Shown piece after piece: positions 9,001-16,969 of a stretch of 64,000 nucleotides of DNA. Location: positions 62,001 to 126,000 of the forward strand of contig NZ_JADMLG010000003.1 in assembly GCF_015674855.1 (NCBI RefSeq). The letters are read 5' to 3'. Under the pieces are notes generated by a model. That model was not told the origin of the DNA. It saw only the letters and a list, made by a program, of their open reading frames with translations, and searched no databases. The DNA is from Nocardia bovistercoris. GTDB taxonomy: Bacteria > Actinomycetota > Actinomycetes > Mycobacteriales > Mycobacteriaceae. The number at the start of each line of letters is the position of its first letter. The first letter of the stretch is position 1. A program made the position numbers and the translations under genes.

Positions 9001-9286
9001 CCGCTCGCTGTTCCTGACGATGCGCGGCATGGTCGTGGCGGAACTCGGCACGCGTGCGGAGGCGGCGACCCTCTACCGGGAACTGCTCCCCTGGCGCGAC
9101 CGACTCGGCGGCGCCGACACCGGTTCCTATGCCGTCGGCCCGGTCGACACCGTCCTCGGCGATCTGGCGGCCCGCGGCGGCGATCGCGCGCTCGCCGCCG
9201 AACACTACCTGGCCGCACTGCGGATGGCGCGGCGCTGCGGGAACCCGACGTGGAGCGCACAGGCCACGCGCCGCCTCGAGAGCTGA
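6014..9286 (+). CDS. AfsR/SARP-family transcriptional regulator with ATPase and TPR domains
   Basis: 1090 residues. Residues 1-90 form an OmpR-type winged helix (V-R-I-G-V-L-G start, P-x-Q-R-x-V-L-A-x-L-L), followed by a bacterial transcriptional activator (BTAD) domain to about 250. A P-loop GEAGSGKST lies near 299-307 and a Walker B-like L-L-D-D-L-H near 400, making an NB-ARC/AAA-type ATPase. The alanine-rich C-terminal 450 residues look like TPR helices. SARP regulators usually activate secondary-metabolite or stress genes. No metabolite cluster is adjacent. The ATG at 6014 gives the family's normal N-terminus; the frame is open further upstream but without similarity. Confidence 0.9.
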   Translation: MVRIGVLGALTAADERGELDLGGPRQRGVLARLLVARGEVVPVDRLIDDLWRGEPPPRALGALQAYVSNLRRLLEPARAPRTPATVLISRTPGYAVCPTVADVDAWRFVAEVEAAAGQEDPRERRRTLERALARWHGPAYAAFSAEPWATAEAARLEELRLGAREQLAAALLELDEPALAAAEAEVLSTEHPLREEAWRLTALAQYRAGRQADALAALRRARAVLADELGIDPGPALTRLEADILAQRIPLPEKVIRRPQAAVAPPAEGEPEFFGRTAELDSLRVAASGSGPRSATVAGEAGSGKSTLLHHFAAELRSGGYRVVIGRCPEDDAAPSAWPWVEILRVLAREHDPGAFGAALAPLLTDGVGAPDADRAHGRFLMHRAVCDYLAEVADRAPLAVLLDDLHRADAETAALLTAVAGRVPALVLIGYRPDEAPPPLADALAALATTVRARIRLRGLAVEDSARLIGALTGDAPTTTVVRTLHERTGGNPFYLVEVARLLRSEGEVVAASDVPQGVRDVLRRRLSRLPETAVALLRLAAVIGREFEVAVLVRAAEVSEDDVLDAVEAGVLAGLLDEPGGGRARFTHVMVRDTLLGDLSRIRRDRWHRRIARALEELAPGDVAALAHHYGESVTADTARRAADYAVAAAERAERRYAHDVAASNYERAVAALERDVVADTVTERVDLLCLASRAHLAGGAGQPARSARRRAAALADDAGRVDLLVRVFTAWDSPTPWVNRMYGVAEHEVVDWITDALRFPDLTAADRCRLLVTFADEIGGVAEERAAAAAAEAEVLARALGDDDLLAPALQARASLYACPDRGPLGAELIELGRRRDRKDYLLLGHTVSIQAAASEGDIAAVREHLSVTTALADRYQWRQAQVANTMTAGLAALASGDPEAAERHYLAAGELTTRAGILNPGGILAMALFVVRMHQGRLGELAEMARAYAESAAAETADTVVDFQVLALLAAGDRDEAARARQRGRPIRDDLFRSLFLTMRGMVVAELGTRAEAATLYRELLPWRDRLGGADTGSYAVGPVDTVLGDLAARGGDRALAAEHYLAALRMARRCGNPTWSAQATRRLES

Positions 9287-9353
9287 TCACTGGTCGTTCA
9301 CAAGTGCGGCCCGGACCATCACTCCCGACGATCCCATCGACCGAGGAGTACCG

Positions 9354-9821
9354 ATGCCATCCACCCGACGCTTCCGCGCCGCCACCGACCTGTTCTTGAA
9401 GACCACGACCTCCGCGCACCGGGCCGTGCTCGACCTCAGCGGCGGACGGCTCGGCACCCGTTTCAAGAGGATGCCGACACTGGCACTCACCACCACCGGA
9501 CGACGAACCGGCCTGCCGCGCACCGTGATTCTCACAGTTCCCGTCGTGACGGATTCGACCTACCTGATCGTGGCCTCCCGCGCGGGCGACCACGTCTCCC
9601 CCGACTGGTTCCACAATCTGTGCGCCGACCCGTCCGTGCGGGTGTCCTTCCAGCACGGCGCCACGCGAGCCATGACCGCCCGCGTACTCGACCCGGCCGA
9701 ACGCGACCGGCGGTGGCCGGAGGTCGTCGCGGCGTATCCGGGATACGAGACCTATCAGAAGCGGACCACCCGCCGGATACCGCTGATCCTGCTCGCCCCG
9801 GTCGCAGGCGATATGCCGTAG
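9354..9821 (+). CDS. deazaflavin (F420)-dependent nitroreductase family protein
   Basis: 155 residues from an ATG with GAGGAG seven bases upstream. The core L-A-L-T-T-T-G-R-R-T-G-L-P-R and the later V-x-A-S-x-x-G then P-D-W-F-H-N-L segments are hallmarks of the Ddn/DUF385 split-barrel family, which binds coenzyme F420. Members reduce quinones or nitro compounds, and some act on lipids; the substrate here cannot be read from sequence. It follows the SARP gene by 67 bases on the same strand and may be co-transcribed. Confidence 0.9.
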   Translation: MPSTRRFRAATDLFLKTTTSAHRAVLDLSGGRLGTRFKRMPTLALTTTGRRTGLPRTVILTVPVVTDSTYLIVASRAGDHVSPDWFHNLCADPSVRVSFQHGATRAMTARVLDPAERDRRWPEVVAAYPGYETYQKRTTRRIPLILLAPVAGDMP

Positions 9822-9971
9822 CCGTAGGCGGTCAGCGCGACTCCCGGCCCGAGGCCGCGGCGCTCGGGCGAATTCCTACGAACGACCCCGGTTCGACCCG
9901 AGCGTGTGACCGACCCGATCAGGATGTCCGCTGCTCGGCGTACTGTCCTCGGGGCCCAGTCGGCGCCGTGG

Positions 9972-11360
9972 CTATCGTGTGCTCGGTAGTGCGGGGATCA
10001 TCGATGTCGGGTCGCCGAGGATGACCAGGCTTTGTCGGTCGATGGCGGTCAGTTTGGTGTAGGTGGCGCGTTCGCGGGCGCCGGGCTCTTGCGTGTCGAT
10101 GCCGTCGCGGGCTCTCGCGAGCCGTGCGTAGAGTTCGCCGACGCCGAGGTAGTGCGATTGCAGTGCGCGGCCGATCGGCTGTCGCCGATACAGATTCGGG
10201 TATATCGCCTCGATCAGTGGCATGGTGAGTGGCTGACCGTTGCTCGGTTCGATCAGTGTCCAATCGAAGGTCGGTTCGACATGTCCGATGAACGCGCGCA
10301 GTGGCTTGTCGGCGCCGAGCAGCCGGGTCGGAAGCGGCGCGACCGCGGCGCCGAGGCCCGCGACCCCGTCGACGACCTTGAACGCGGTCGAATCTGTTTG
10401 CAGCAGACCGCCGTAGGAGGTGCCGTTGTTGCTGCCCGCGGAACAGCATGCTTGCGAGTACCACACCGCGCCCGACGGCGTCCATGCGCCGAGCAGTTCG
10501 TCGACGTCGAGTGTCGAGTGATCGGCGTCCACGGGTGAGCCGAGCGTCGCGCGCATGGCGGCGGGGTCGGCGAGTGGGCCGGTCTTGCCGTGGCTCGAGG
10601 TGACCACCACGGCCGGTGTGGTGGCGGCGAGTGCGGTGATGAGCGCCGCGCAGGTAGCCGCGGCGCCGGAGCGGCGGGTGACCGCAAGTTCGGGGTCGCC
10701 GCTCATCCGGGTGGTGAGGAAGTCGCCGACCAGTCGTTGCATGGCGGTGGTGATCGTGTCGACAGCGGTGCTCCAGACCAGCGGTGTGGTCGGTGCGACC
10801 GACATACCCGCCCAGTCGGTGAGCAGCGCGTCGATGTAGTTGCCGAGTTCGGCGTCGGGTAGGTCGAGCCTTCCGACGTGTTGGCGGCGGTTGAGTGAGA
10901 ACTGCACATCCCACGGGACTACGGTCGGCGACCCGACGATCAACAGGTACAGCGGCATTCGGCCTCTGCCGGTACCGAATTCGGAGTTGCCGATGACGAG
11001 GCGCTGTGCGGTGCCGTCGCTGTAGTAGCGGGTGAGGAATTCGGTATCGCCTGGCACGCAGCGCAGCACGGGTGCGTTACCGCGGGCGCTGATCAACCTG
11101 CGGACGGGTTCGGGCGCGTCGACGCCCGCGGCCTTGTCGGCGGCAGTGAGGTCGGAGACCTCAGGAAGGATCACACCCCACCCGATCTCGGGGTCGCGCC
11201 AGTCGTCGGGATTCACGACCGGCGGCGCCAGCAGATTCGGTCGCGTCAACATCTTCGTCTTGGCGCCCCATCGCGACGCCTCGGGCGCGGTCACGCTGGA
11301 GACTTCGTCGTCTCCGGTGAAGGCGTTGAGGGTGATGGTCGCGGGCAGCGGTGTGGTCAT
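9972..11360 (-). CDS. C25-like (gingipain-fold, clan CD) cysteine peptidase homologue
   Basis: 462 residues, last gene of a four-gene operon. LYLLIVGSPTVVPW at 137-150 and V-G-R-L-D at 162-166 match the region before the catalytic part of C25 peptidases. VVVTSSHGKTGPL at 251-263 supplies the catalytic His257, and WYSQACCSAGS at 300-310 supplies Cys305 or Cys306. The C-terminal V-I-L-G-D-P-T is also typical of C25 proteins. No signal peptide, so it acts in the cytoplasm, unlike secreted gingipains. The start ATG overlaps the stop of the preceding CHAT gene (ATGA). Target specificity is unknown; the family call is by motif. Confidence 0.72.
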   Translation of the reverse strand: MTTPLPATITLNAFTGDDEVSSVTAPEASRWGAKTKMLTRPNLLAPPVVNPDDWRDPEIGWGVILPEVSDLTAADKAAGVDAPEPVRRLISARGNAPVLRCVPGDTEFLTRYYSDGTAQRLVIGNSEFGTGRGRMPLYLLIVGSPTVVPWDVQFSLNRRQHVGRLDLPDAELGNYIDALLTDWAGMSVAPTTPLVWSTAVDTITTAMQRLVGDFLTTRMSGDPELAVTRRSGAAATCAALITALAATTPAVVVTSSHGKTGPLADPAAMRATLGSPVDADHSTLDVDELLGAWTPSGAVWYSQACCSAGSNNGTSYGGLLQTDSTAFKVVDGVAGLGAAVAPLPTRLLGADKPLRAFIGHVEPTFDWTLIEPSNGQPLTMPLIEAIYPNLYRRQPIGRALQSHYLGVGELYARLARARDGIDTQEPGARERATYTKLTAIDRQSLVILGDPTSMIPALPSTR

Positions 11361-12625
11361 CGCCGGGCCGCCGCTCGCAGGTCGGCCGCGACCTCGGGCG
11401 CGTCGATCGCGAGTAGGTCCGCCAATCCGTCGATGACGGTGGTCTCGCTGATGGCCCGTTGCAGATCGTTCTCGCTCTGACCGGGCGCGGCGATGTCGAG
11501 GGTGAACGTTCCGCGGCGGGTGTACATGACGGGCACTGTCCAGGCGTCGGCTTCGGCGACATCGTCGACGTGCATGTCGCGCAGTTTCTGCCTGGCCTCA
11601 ACCATCGTGTCGGCCCAGGCCATCTCGTGCCGACCCGCGCCCCGGGCGAGGATCGCGGCGATCCGGGTGTAGACGCTGCGGTAGAACATCGCCGAGAACG
11701 CGACCGCGTCGGTATCGTTGATCTGGCGCTTCATCCCGATGGCGACCGGCACTCCGGTGTTGACGAATTCCTCCGCGTGGGTGAGCTGTTCGCCTGTCGC
11801 CTGCGCGCTGCGGCACGTGTTCAGATGCGCCAGCCAGGTGCCGGTCCGAGCGGCAGCGTGGGCGAGTTCGATCGCGGGCACGATCACCGAACTCGTGCCG
11901 CGGTCGAAATCCGATACTGTCGCCAGCTCCAGCACCGCTTGCTCGTCGCGCACCGCGCCGTGGCAGAAGACATGCAGGATATGCGGTGCGAGCGCGGCGA
12001 TCCGAGGCACCAGCGACTCCGGATCCGCCGCGCCGGGCATCATGATCACCCGCTCGGCGGCGAGGTCTCGGCGGGCTGCGTCGGCGACGTGTTCGTCGCC
12101 GGTGATCACCGTCAATTCGATGTCGAGGCCCGCGGGCGCGGCCCGGGTCGCGCCGAAGATACTGTTCCATTCGGCGCTTCCGTCGACACCGACCGCCGAG
12201 ATGACCGAGACCACCTTCAGCGGTGATGCGAACGCCCGCTCGGTCGCGGACTCCGTATCGCCGCCCCTCGGGAAACGCGCGATCGGCCACCTGGGGTCGA
12301 GGGCGAGGTACTTCTGTGCTTCTCGCAACGCTTCCCACGACAACGACACCGCGGTATCGACGCCGATGAAGAAATAGATCGGCAGGCTGGGATCCTCGAT
12401 CCGGCGGGTCAACGCCACGGCGAGCGCGTTCTTGACCCGGTCGTGCTCGGAGAGCCGGGCGGCGATGGCCGCACCGATCTTGCCGACGTCGCGCAACCCT
12501 TCCAGCAGTGCGATTTCGGACAGGTCGATCTTCTTCGTCGCCCGATCGACGCCGTCGGCCTCGACGAAGTAGACGGGAAGATCGCCGTCCAACGACGGTT
12601 GCAGGTTGACCACGATGCGCTTCAC
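11357..12625 (-). CDS. CHAT-domain (caspase-fold) peptidase, dyad intact
   Basis: 422 residues, third gene of the operon. The C-terminal half is a CHAT domain: L-S-W-E-A-L at 95-100, HILHVFCHGA at 215-224 (catalytic His222), WLAHLNTCRSA at 264-274 (catalytic Cys271), then TGVPVAIGMKRQINDTDA at 290-307 and F-Y-R-S-V, the normal CHAT continuation. CHAT peptidases are relatives of eukaryotic separase and caspases and are frequent in bacterial conflict systems. The start ATG overlaps the stop of the upstream gene and its stop overlaps the downstream start (ATGA at both ends), so it is translationally coupled on both sides. Confidence 0.85.
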   Translation of the reverse strand: MKRIVVNLQPSLDGDLPVYFVEADGVDRATKKIDLSEIALLEGLRDVGKIGAAIAARLSEHDRVKNALAVALTRRIEDPSLPIYFFIGVDTAVSLSWEALREAQKYLALDPRWPIARFPRGGDTESATERAFASPLKVVSVISAVGVDGSAEWNSIFGATRAAPAGLDIELTVITGDEHVADAARRDLAAERVIMMPGAADPESLVPRIAALAPHILHVFCHGAVRDEQAVLELATVSDFDRGTSSVIVPAIELAHAAARTGTWLAHLNTCRSAQATGEQLTHAEEFVNTGVPVAIGMKRQINDTDAVAFSAMFYRSVYTRIAAILARGAGRHEMAWADTMVEARQKLRDMHVDDVAEADAWTVPVMYTRRGTFTLDIAAPGQSENDLQRAISETTVIDGLADLLAIDAPEVAADLRAAARR

Positions 12626-13938
12626 AGTTCACGCTCCGCATGACGTTCGACTACCGCACGCGCCTTCTCCAGCGCGGACGCGACCCCCGCGTAGTACGCA
12701 CTCTCGGAGCTGTTGGGCGATCCCCGGAATCGGCGCAGTTCGCCCTCCTTCTGCTCGATATAACGTTGCGCGGCGCCTAGCCACGCCGGCGTCGCCTCAC
12801 GGTCGAAATGACGGGACACCGAGGGTGTCGCGGTCGGACGCGGGATGACCGATGGGAAGTCGGGCATGGCCTCAGCTGGTCGTCGGACGTGGTCGGGCTG
12901 GGCATAGAGCAGAACATCAGGGCTCGCAGGCGCCGCGGCGGGGCGGAATTCTCTGAGGAAGCGGTAGCACGCGGTCAGGTCGGCTCCCGGGGCCGGTCCC
13001 TCGGGCTCGTGCAGCAGCACCGGGCCCGCCCGGGTCGAACCCAGGTCGTCCACCACACGGCGCAGACCGTAGTCGGAGTTGTTGTGCTGTGGCCGGGTGA
13101 AGCCCGCCGTGAGCGCGCCCAACCGGGTGAGGGCGGCGGCCAACTCGCCCGCCTGCATCAATGTCAACATCGAGCCCCCGTCATCGGGCAGGTCCGGCAA
13201 CAGGATCGCGCCCTGCGGACCCAGTTGCGCGCCGTGCGCGACCATGTGCACCGCGTCCACGCTCTGTCCCGCCAACGACAGTTTGATCCACCGGAACCAT
13301 CGATTGCGAATATCACTGGCGTAGTCGCCGTCGTCGGATTTGTCGACCAACTCCGGCAAGTAGGTATGGAGCGTCACATCACCGGCAGCGGGGACGGCCG
13401 CACGCAGACGATCTCGCGTTCGGGCATCGCAGAATACGTGCACACGCACGTCGGGGACACCGGCCACGGCGCGCAGGATCTCCGGAGTTGCCGTGTCGGG
13501 CCGCTCCCACGGGCAGGCCACGAGGAGTACCAGATCGTAGGTCGAGGTCGTTCGTACCGGATTCGGCAAAACGTCCGGCAGGCGCAACAGCGGACGAGCC
13601 ACCGCCGGTTGCAGATCGCGTTCCCACGGCACCGCGCCGAGCGCACCGTAGGGCTTGACCAGGTGCAGCCACAGCGGATCGGCCTCGACCAGTTCCGCGC
13701 GCGCCCATGCCCCGACCCATTCCGCGACAGCACCGGGAACCGCGAGTTCTGATCTACTCGGCCCCTCCACCGCCCCGTACCCGAATTCGGACAGATCGAT
13801 CCGACGCGTCCCGTGGACCTGTTGCACGCCATCCACGTTCACGATCAACCGCAGCTCCACGCTGGGCGTGCGCTGCTCCATCGTCAGGCGCACCGCCACG
13901 ACCGGCAGCCAATGCTCCTGTTGGAGCAGCATCGCCAC
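12622..13938 (-). CDS. CHAT-like protein lacking the catalytic cysteine
   Basis: 438 residues from GTG 13938, which follows AAGGGATAG (the TAG is the stop of the upstream hydrolase gene). A frame from 13974 would add 12 residues and overlap that gene. The CHAT scaffold is recognisable: G-A-V-P-W-E-R-D near 101-108, V-L-L-V-A-C-P-W-E-R-P near 137-147 and VHMVAHGAQLG at 230-240 with His236. Where active members have L-x-A-C-E/R, this one reads L-T-A-G-F-T-R-P (about 276-283), so the nucleophile is missing. It is probably a pseudopeptidase: a scaffold, sensor or activator for its two active-looking neighbours. The tail from about 370 is a separate helical segment. Confidence 0.7.
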   Translation of the reverse strand: MAMLLQQEHWLPVVAVRLTMEQRTPSVELRLIVNVDGVQQVHGTRRIDLSEFGYGAVEGPSRSELAVPGAVAEWVGAWARAELVEADPLWLHLVKPYGALGAVPWERDLQPAVARPLLRLPDVLPNPVRTTSTYDLVLLVACPWERPDTATPEILRAVAGVPDVRVHVFCDARTRDRLRAAVPAAGDVTLHTYLPELVDKSDDGDYASDIRNRWFRWIKLSLAGQSVDAVHMVAHGAQLGPQGAILLPDLPDDGGSMLTLMQAGELAAALTRLGALTAGFTRPQHNNSDYGLRRVVDDLGSTRAGPVLLHEPEGPAPGADLTACYRFLREFRPAAAPASPDVLLYAQPDHVRRPAEAMPDFPSVIPRPTATPSVSRHFDREATPAWLGAAQRYIEQKEGELRRFRGSPNSSESAYYAGVASALEKARAVVERHAEREL

Positions 13939-13943
13939 AGTGG

Positions 13944-15272
13944 CTATCCCTTCACCAGAGAGAACAGCATCCACGCTGTCGACGGACCCGAGATATCGCT
14001 GTGCCCGCCGATCGTGCGAGACCCGTCGACCGCAAGCACCTCGGCCGCCGTGAGGTCGTACGGATCGCCCGGATCCTTGATCGTCACCTCGGCGAACGAC
14101 AGCTCACCGCGCGGCCCGTACCCGCCGAGCGCGGCGTATTCATTCGGCGGCTCGTCACCCGCGATGCCGATGTCGCCCAGGTCTTTCCCGCGTCGCAGCG
14201 CCAGATGGAACACGGTGCGCAGCGGGAAATCGTGGACGCTGTAGGTCGTCATGATCGGATGCCGAACGAGCTCGGCCGCCGCGCGGTAGCCGCCTTCGGG
14301 TCGCGCGGCGGAGAAGCACAAATGGTTCACCGCGGGCTGCAACAGCAACAGCGAATCGACTTGCCTCGGTAGCGGCGCCCCGGTCGGCCGCGACACCGCG
14401 TTCAGCAGGACCCGCGCACCGTAGGAGTGCCCGACCAGGTGGAACCGCGTTGCCGCCGTGGTCGCTTCGAGCATTTCGCGCAGGACGGGACCGACCCCGT
14501 CGGCGCCGACGGCGCCCGCGCGGTCCTTCATTCGGTACACGGTCAGCATCCGGAACAGATTGCGCGGGTCCAGCTTCGACAGGAGCCCAGCGGCGTCGGG
14601 AGCACCCGCCCGTTCCCCCGCCGCGACACCGAAGTCGTCCGGGGAGTCCGGCAGGTCCGGGCGACCGGTCAGCGCACTCTCGAGCATCGCCCACGCTGCC
14701 AGTACGTCATCGGGTCGGCGGCGGTCGTCCTTCGGCAGATCGGCGTCACCGCCCGCATACACCGCGCCGAGCAGGTCGAGCAGGCGTCGGCCTGCGATCT
14801 CATCGACGGCCGGTGGTTCGACCAAACGGTAGAACTCCGCGCGGTCGGCGGGCGCGACCTCCGTGGCGAACGCCGCCTCCAGCGCGACGTCGCGTTCACC
14901 GATGTCATCACCGGCGCCCGCGATATCGGGGCCATGCTCCCACGGCAACTCCATGGCCGCCGCGGGCCAGAAGATCCCGACCAGCAGCGGCCGTTGGTCG
15001 CGTCCGAGCTCGAGGCCCTTGTCGCGCACCAGACTCTGGTAGGCCGCGATGAACGCGCGGTAGTTCGCCAACGCCGCGTTCCAGTCGTTGTTCCAGCCGT
15101 GACTGAAGAGGTAGACATCGGTGAAGATGTTCGAGCGCAACGCGTCCACCAGATGCTCCTGCGTCAGCGGGCTGGTGGATCGCCCGGCGGCATCGAAACG
15201 CAGGGTATAGAACGGCGCGCGAAAGCCGTCGGTCGTGAGTACATGATCGAACGGGCCGGGATCCGACGCCAC
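13944..15272 (-). CDS. alpha/beta-hydrolase, first gene of the caspase-fold operon
   Basis: 442 residues from GTG 15272, chosen because GAGG lies six bases upstream. The frame is open to 15524, but the extra 84 residues are arginine-rich and unlike protein. FSHGWNND at 56-63 is an oxyanion-hole turn; HLVGHSYGARV at 278-288 is the nucleophile elbow with Ser283; H424 in GGHSDI is the likely catalytic His and D348 a possible acid. The elbow and F-S-H-G-W-N motif resemble cytoplasmic esterases of the DUF900 type. It ends five bases before the start of the CHAT-like gene. It may be a lipase- or esterase-type effector, or substrate, of the downstream peptidases. Confidence 0.78.
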   Translation of the reverse strand: MASDPGPFDHVLTTDGFRAPFYTLRFDAAGRSTSPLTQEHLVDALRSNIFTDVYLFSHGWNNDWNAALANYRAFIAAYQSLVRDKGLELGRDQRPLLVGIFWPAAAMELPWEHGPDIAGAGDDIGERDVALEAAFATEVAPADRAEFYRLVEPPAVDEIAGRRLLDLLGAVYAGGDADLPKDDRRRPDDVLAAWAMLESALTGRPDLPDSPDDFGVAAGERAGAPDAAGLLSKLDPRNLFRMLTVYRMKDRAGAVGADGVGPVLREMLEATTAATRFHLVGHSYGARVLLNAVSRPTGAPLPRQVDSLLLLQPAVNHLCFSAARPEGGYRAAAELVRHPIMTTYSVHDFPLRTVFHLALRRGKDLGDIGIAGDEPPNEYAALGGYGPRGELSFAEVTIKDPGDPYDLTAAEVLAVDGSRTIGGHSDISGPSTAWMLFSLVKG

Positions 15273-15349
15273 AGCGCACCTCGTCTCACAGTCGGCGGGA
15301 CTCTCGCGAACCCGCACGAGTGTGCCCGGGCTCGCGCGCAACCTCACGA

Positions 15350-15361
15350 GTAGTCGACTAC
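15350..15361. promoter_or_regulatory. perfect 12-bp palindrome upstream of the caspase-fold operon
   Basis: GTAGTCGACTAC is a perfect palindrome lying 78 bases before the operon's start codon, in the only sizeable gap (15273-15588, 316 bases) between the operon and the P450 gene. The rest of the gap holds no convincing gene. It may be an operator for a dimeric regulator; no regulator gene is linked. Confidence 0.35.
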
Positions 15362-15588
15362 CTGAACCGGCCGACCGTACCTCGAGACCGCGTACGCGCA
15401 CGACGCCACACCACTGCCCGGCGTACCCGGTCACCCGCGGCACTCGGACGTCGGCGCGTCGCCGCCGCGCCCTGGACGCCAGGCCTACCGGCCCGCCATG
15501 GGCGACGGTGGCAATCAGCTCCATGTTCGACCGGCTACTCCCCTACCGCACGGGACTGAAAATTGCTCCGCACCCTCGACCCCGTCTG

Positions 15589-16797
15589 TCAGCCGCCGGA
15601 CGACACGATCAACGGCAATTTGCCCCATCCGCGAACGCTGGAAGTGTGTGCTCGCGCGGCATTGTCGTAATCTATGTCCCATTTCGGCCAGCGACGGAGG
15701 AGTTCTTCCAGCGCGATGCGACCCTCCAGTCGGGCGAGTGCGGCGCCGAGGCAGAAGTGCAAGCCGTAACCGAAGCCGAGATGCGATGCGTCGCGGTGGA
15801 TGTCGAACCGATCGGGATCGGAGAATCGCCGCTCGTCGCGGTTGGCCGACCCGTTGAGGAGCAGGATCACCGACCCTTCCGGCACGGTCTGGTCGTGGAA
15901 TCGCGCGTCGCGGGCGACATAGCGGGCCTGGACCGGTGAAGGCGGCTCGAAGCGTAGGGTTTCCTCCACAGCGCGGGGAATCAGGCCTGGTTCGGCGACC
16001 AATTGCGCGCGCTGCTCGGGGTTCTCGGCGAGCAGCTGCGCCATGAATCCGATCAGCCGCGTGGTGGTCTCGTTGCCCGCGCCCGCGACGGTGCTGGTGT
16101 AGGTGAGGACCTCGAGTCGAGTCAGCTTTCTGCGGACGCCGTCCTCTTCGACTTCGGCGTCGAGGAGTTCGGTCATGAGATCGTCGGAGGGATGCTCGGC
16201 GCGCCACTCGATGTATTCGGCGAATACTTGCGCGCTCTGCTCGAAGGTACTCGCGTCGAACCGCGCGGAACTTTCACCGTCCTTGAGCGTGATCACTTCG
16301 TCGGTACTGTCACGGATGGCGGCCTGATCCGCTTCCGGGATGCCAAGGAGATACCCGATGGTGCGCATCGGCATCAACGCGCCGAAATCGGCGATCACAT
16401 CGAATTCAGAGGTACCGACCAAGGGATCCAGCGCCTTGACACAGAAATTCCGCACCTGAGATTCGATCCCCAGCATCCGCCGTGGGCTGAAGACCTTCGC
16501 CAACAACTTGCGATGGACATCGTGGATCGGCGGATCTTCCCACAAGATGATACCGGGAGGTATCTCGGCGCCGGAGAAGATCACATCGGCGACGGTCCCC
16601 CGCCCCGAGCGGAACGTCTCCCAGTCGGCGAGGGCGGCGGCTACATCGTCGTAGCGGCTCACCGCATAGAAGTTGTGCCTGTCGTTGTAGTACAGCGGCG
16701 CTTCTGCACGCAGCCTCTTCCACACCGGGTAGGGATTCGAGTCGATGTCGAAATCGTATGGATCGTAATAGAGATCGACTGCTTTGGTGTCGGCCAC
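15589..16797 (-). CDS. cytochrome P450
   Basis: 402 residues from GTG 16797, preceded by AAGGGAAGCAG; a GTG six codons upstream is an alternative without a ribosome-binding site. I-helix AGAGNETT near 239-246, EETLR near 278-282 and heme loop FGYGLHFCLG with axial Cys349 are all present. It is a soluble class I bacterial P450 that needs ferredoxin and a reductase; none is adjacent. A copy of the 16-bp regulon box lies 44 bases upstream of the start. The family number cannot be assigned by eye. Context (AveC-like neighbour, mce cluster) suggests oxidation of a lipophilic substrate. Confidence 0.93.
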   Translation of the reverse strand: MADTKAVDLYYDPYDFDIDSNPYPVWKRLRAEAPLYYNDRHNFYAVSRYDDVAAALADWETFRSGRGTVADVIFSGAEIPPGIILWEDPPIHDVHRKLLAKVFSPRRMLGIESQVRNFCVKALDPLVGTSEFDVIADFGALMPMRTIGYLLGIPEADQAAIRDSTDEVITLKDGESSARFDASTFEQSAQVFAEYIEWRAEHPSDDLMTELLDAEVEEDGVRRKLTRLEVLTYTSTVAGAGNETTTRLIGFMAQLLAENPEQRAQLVAEPGLIPRAVEETLRFEPPSPVQARYVARDARFHDQTVPEGSVILLLNGSANRDERRFSDPDRFDIHRDASHLGFGYGLHFCLGAALARLEGRIALEELLRRWPKWDIDYDNAARAHTSSVRGWGKLPLIVSSGG

Positions 16798-16840
16798 CTG
16801 CCTGCTTCCCTTCACGCACCGTGAGCCACAGCCACGGAGA

Positions 16841-16856
16841 ACCGAAATTTTGTTTC
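16841..16856 (-). promoter_or_regulatory. regulon box, copy 1 (P450)
   Basis: The minus-strand reading GAAACAAAATTTCGGT matches the consensus KGARCRRAWHTTHGGT shared by eight intergenic regions in this window. This copy also extends into a palindrome, ATTTTG-TTT-CAAAAT at 16847-16861. It sits 44 bases upstream of the P450 start. A -10 like TATTTT lies just before it; the -35 is weak. Confidence 0.6.
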
Positions 16857-16969
16857 AAAATAGGCGTACGTATGCCGATGACTCCCAGAATCGAGAGTCG
16901 GCGTGGCCACGCGGCCGACGTACCATCGCGGGGCCCGTCGAACCGACTCGAGCACGCTCGACATGCTTG

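Noticed and set aside
5918..9205. 1095-codon open frame on the minus strand opposite the SARP regulator
   Set aside because: Its composition is that of an antisense shadow (Arg, Gly, Gln, His rich) and it has no domain, while the plus strand encodes a full SARP-ATPase-TPR protein.
15273..15524. 84-residue N-terminal extension of the operon hydrolase
   Set aside because: Arginine-rich with no similarity, and the GTG at 15272 has a good ribosome-binding site (GAGG, six bases).
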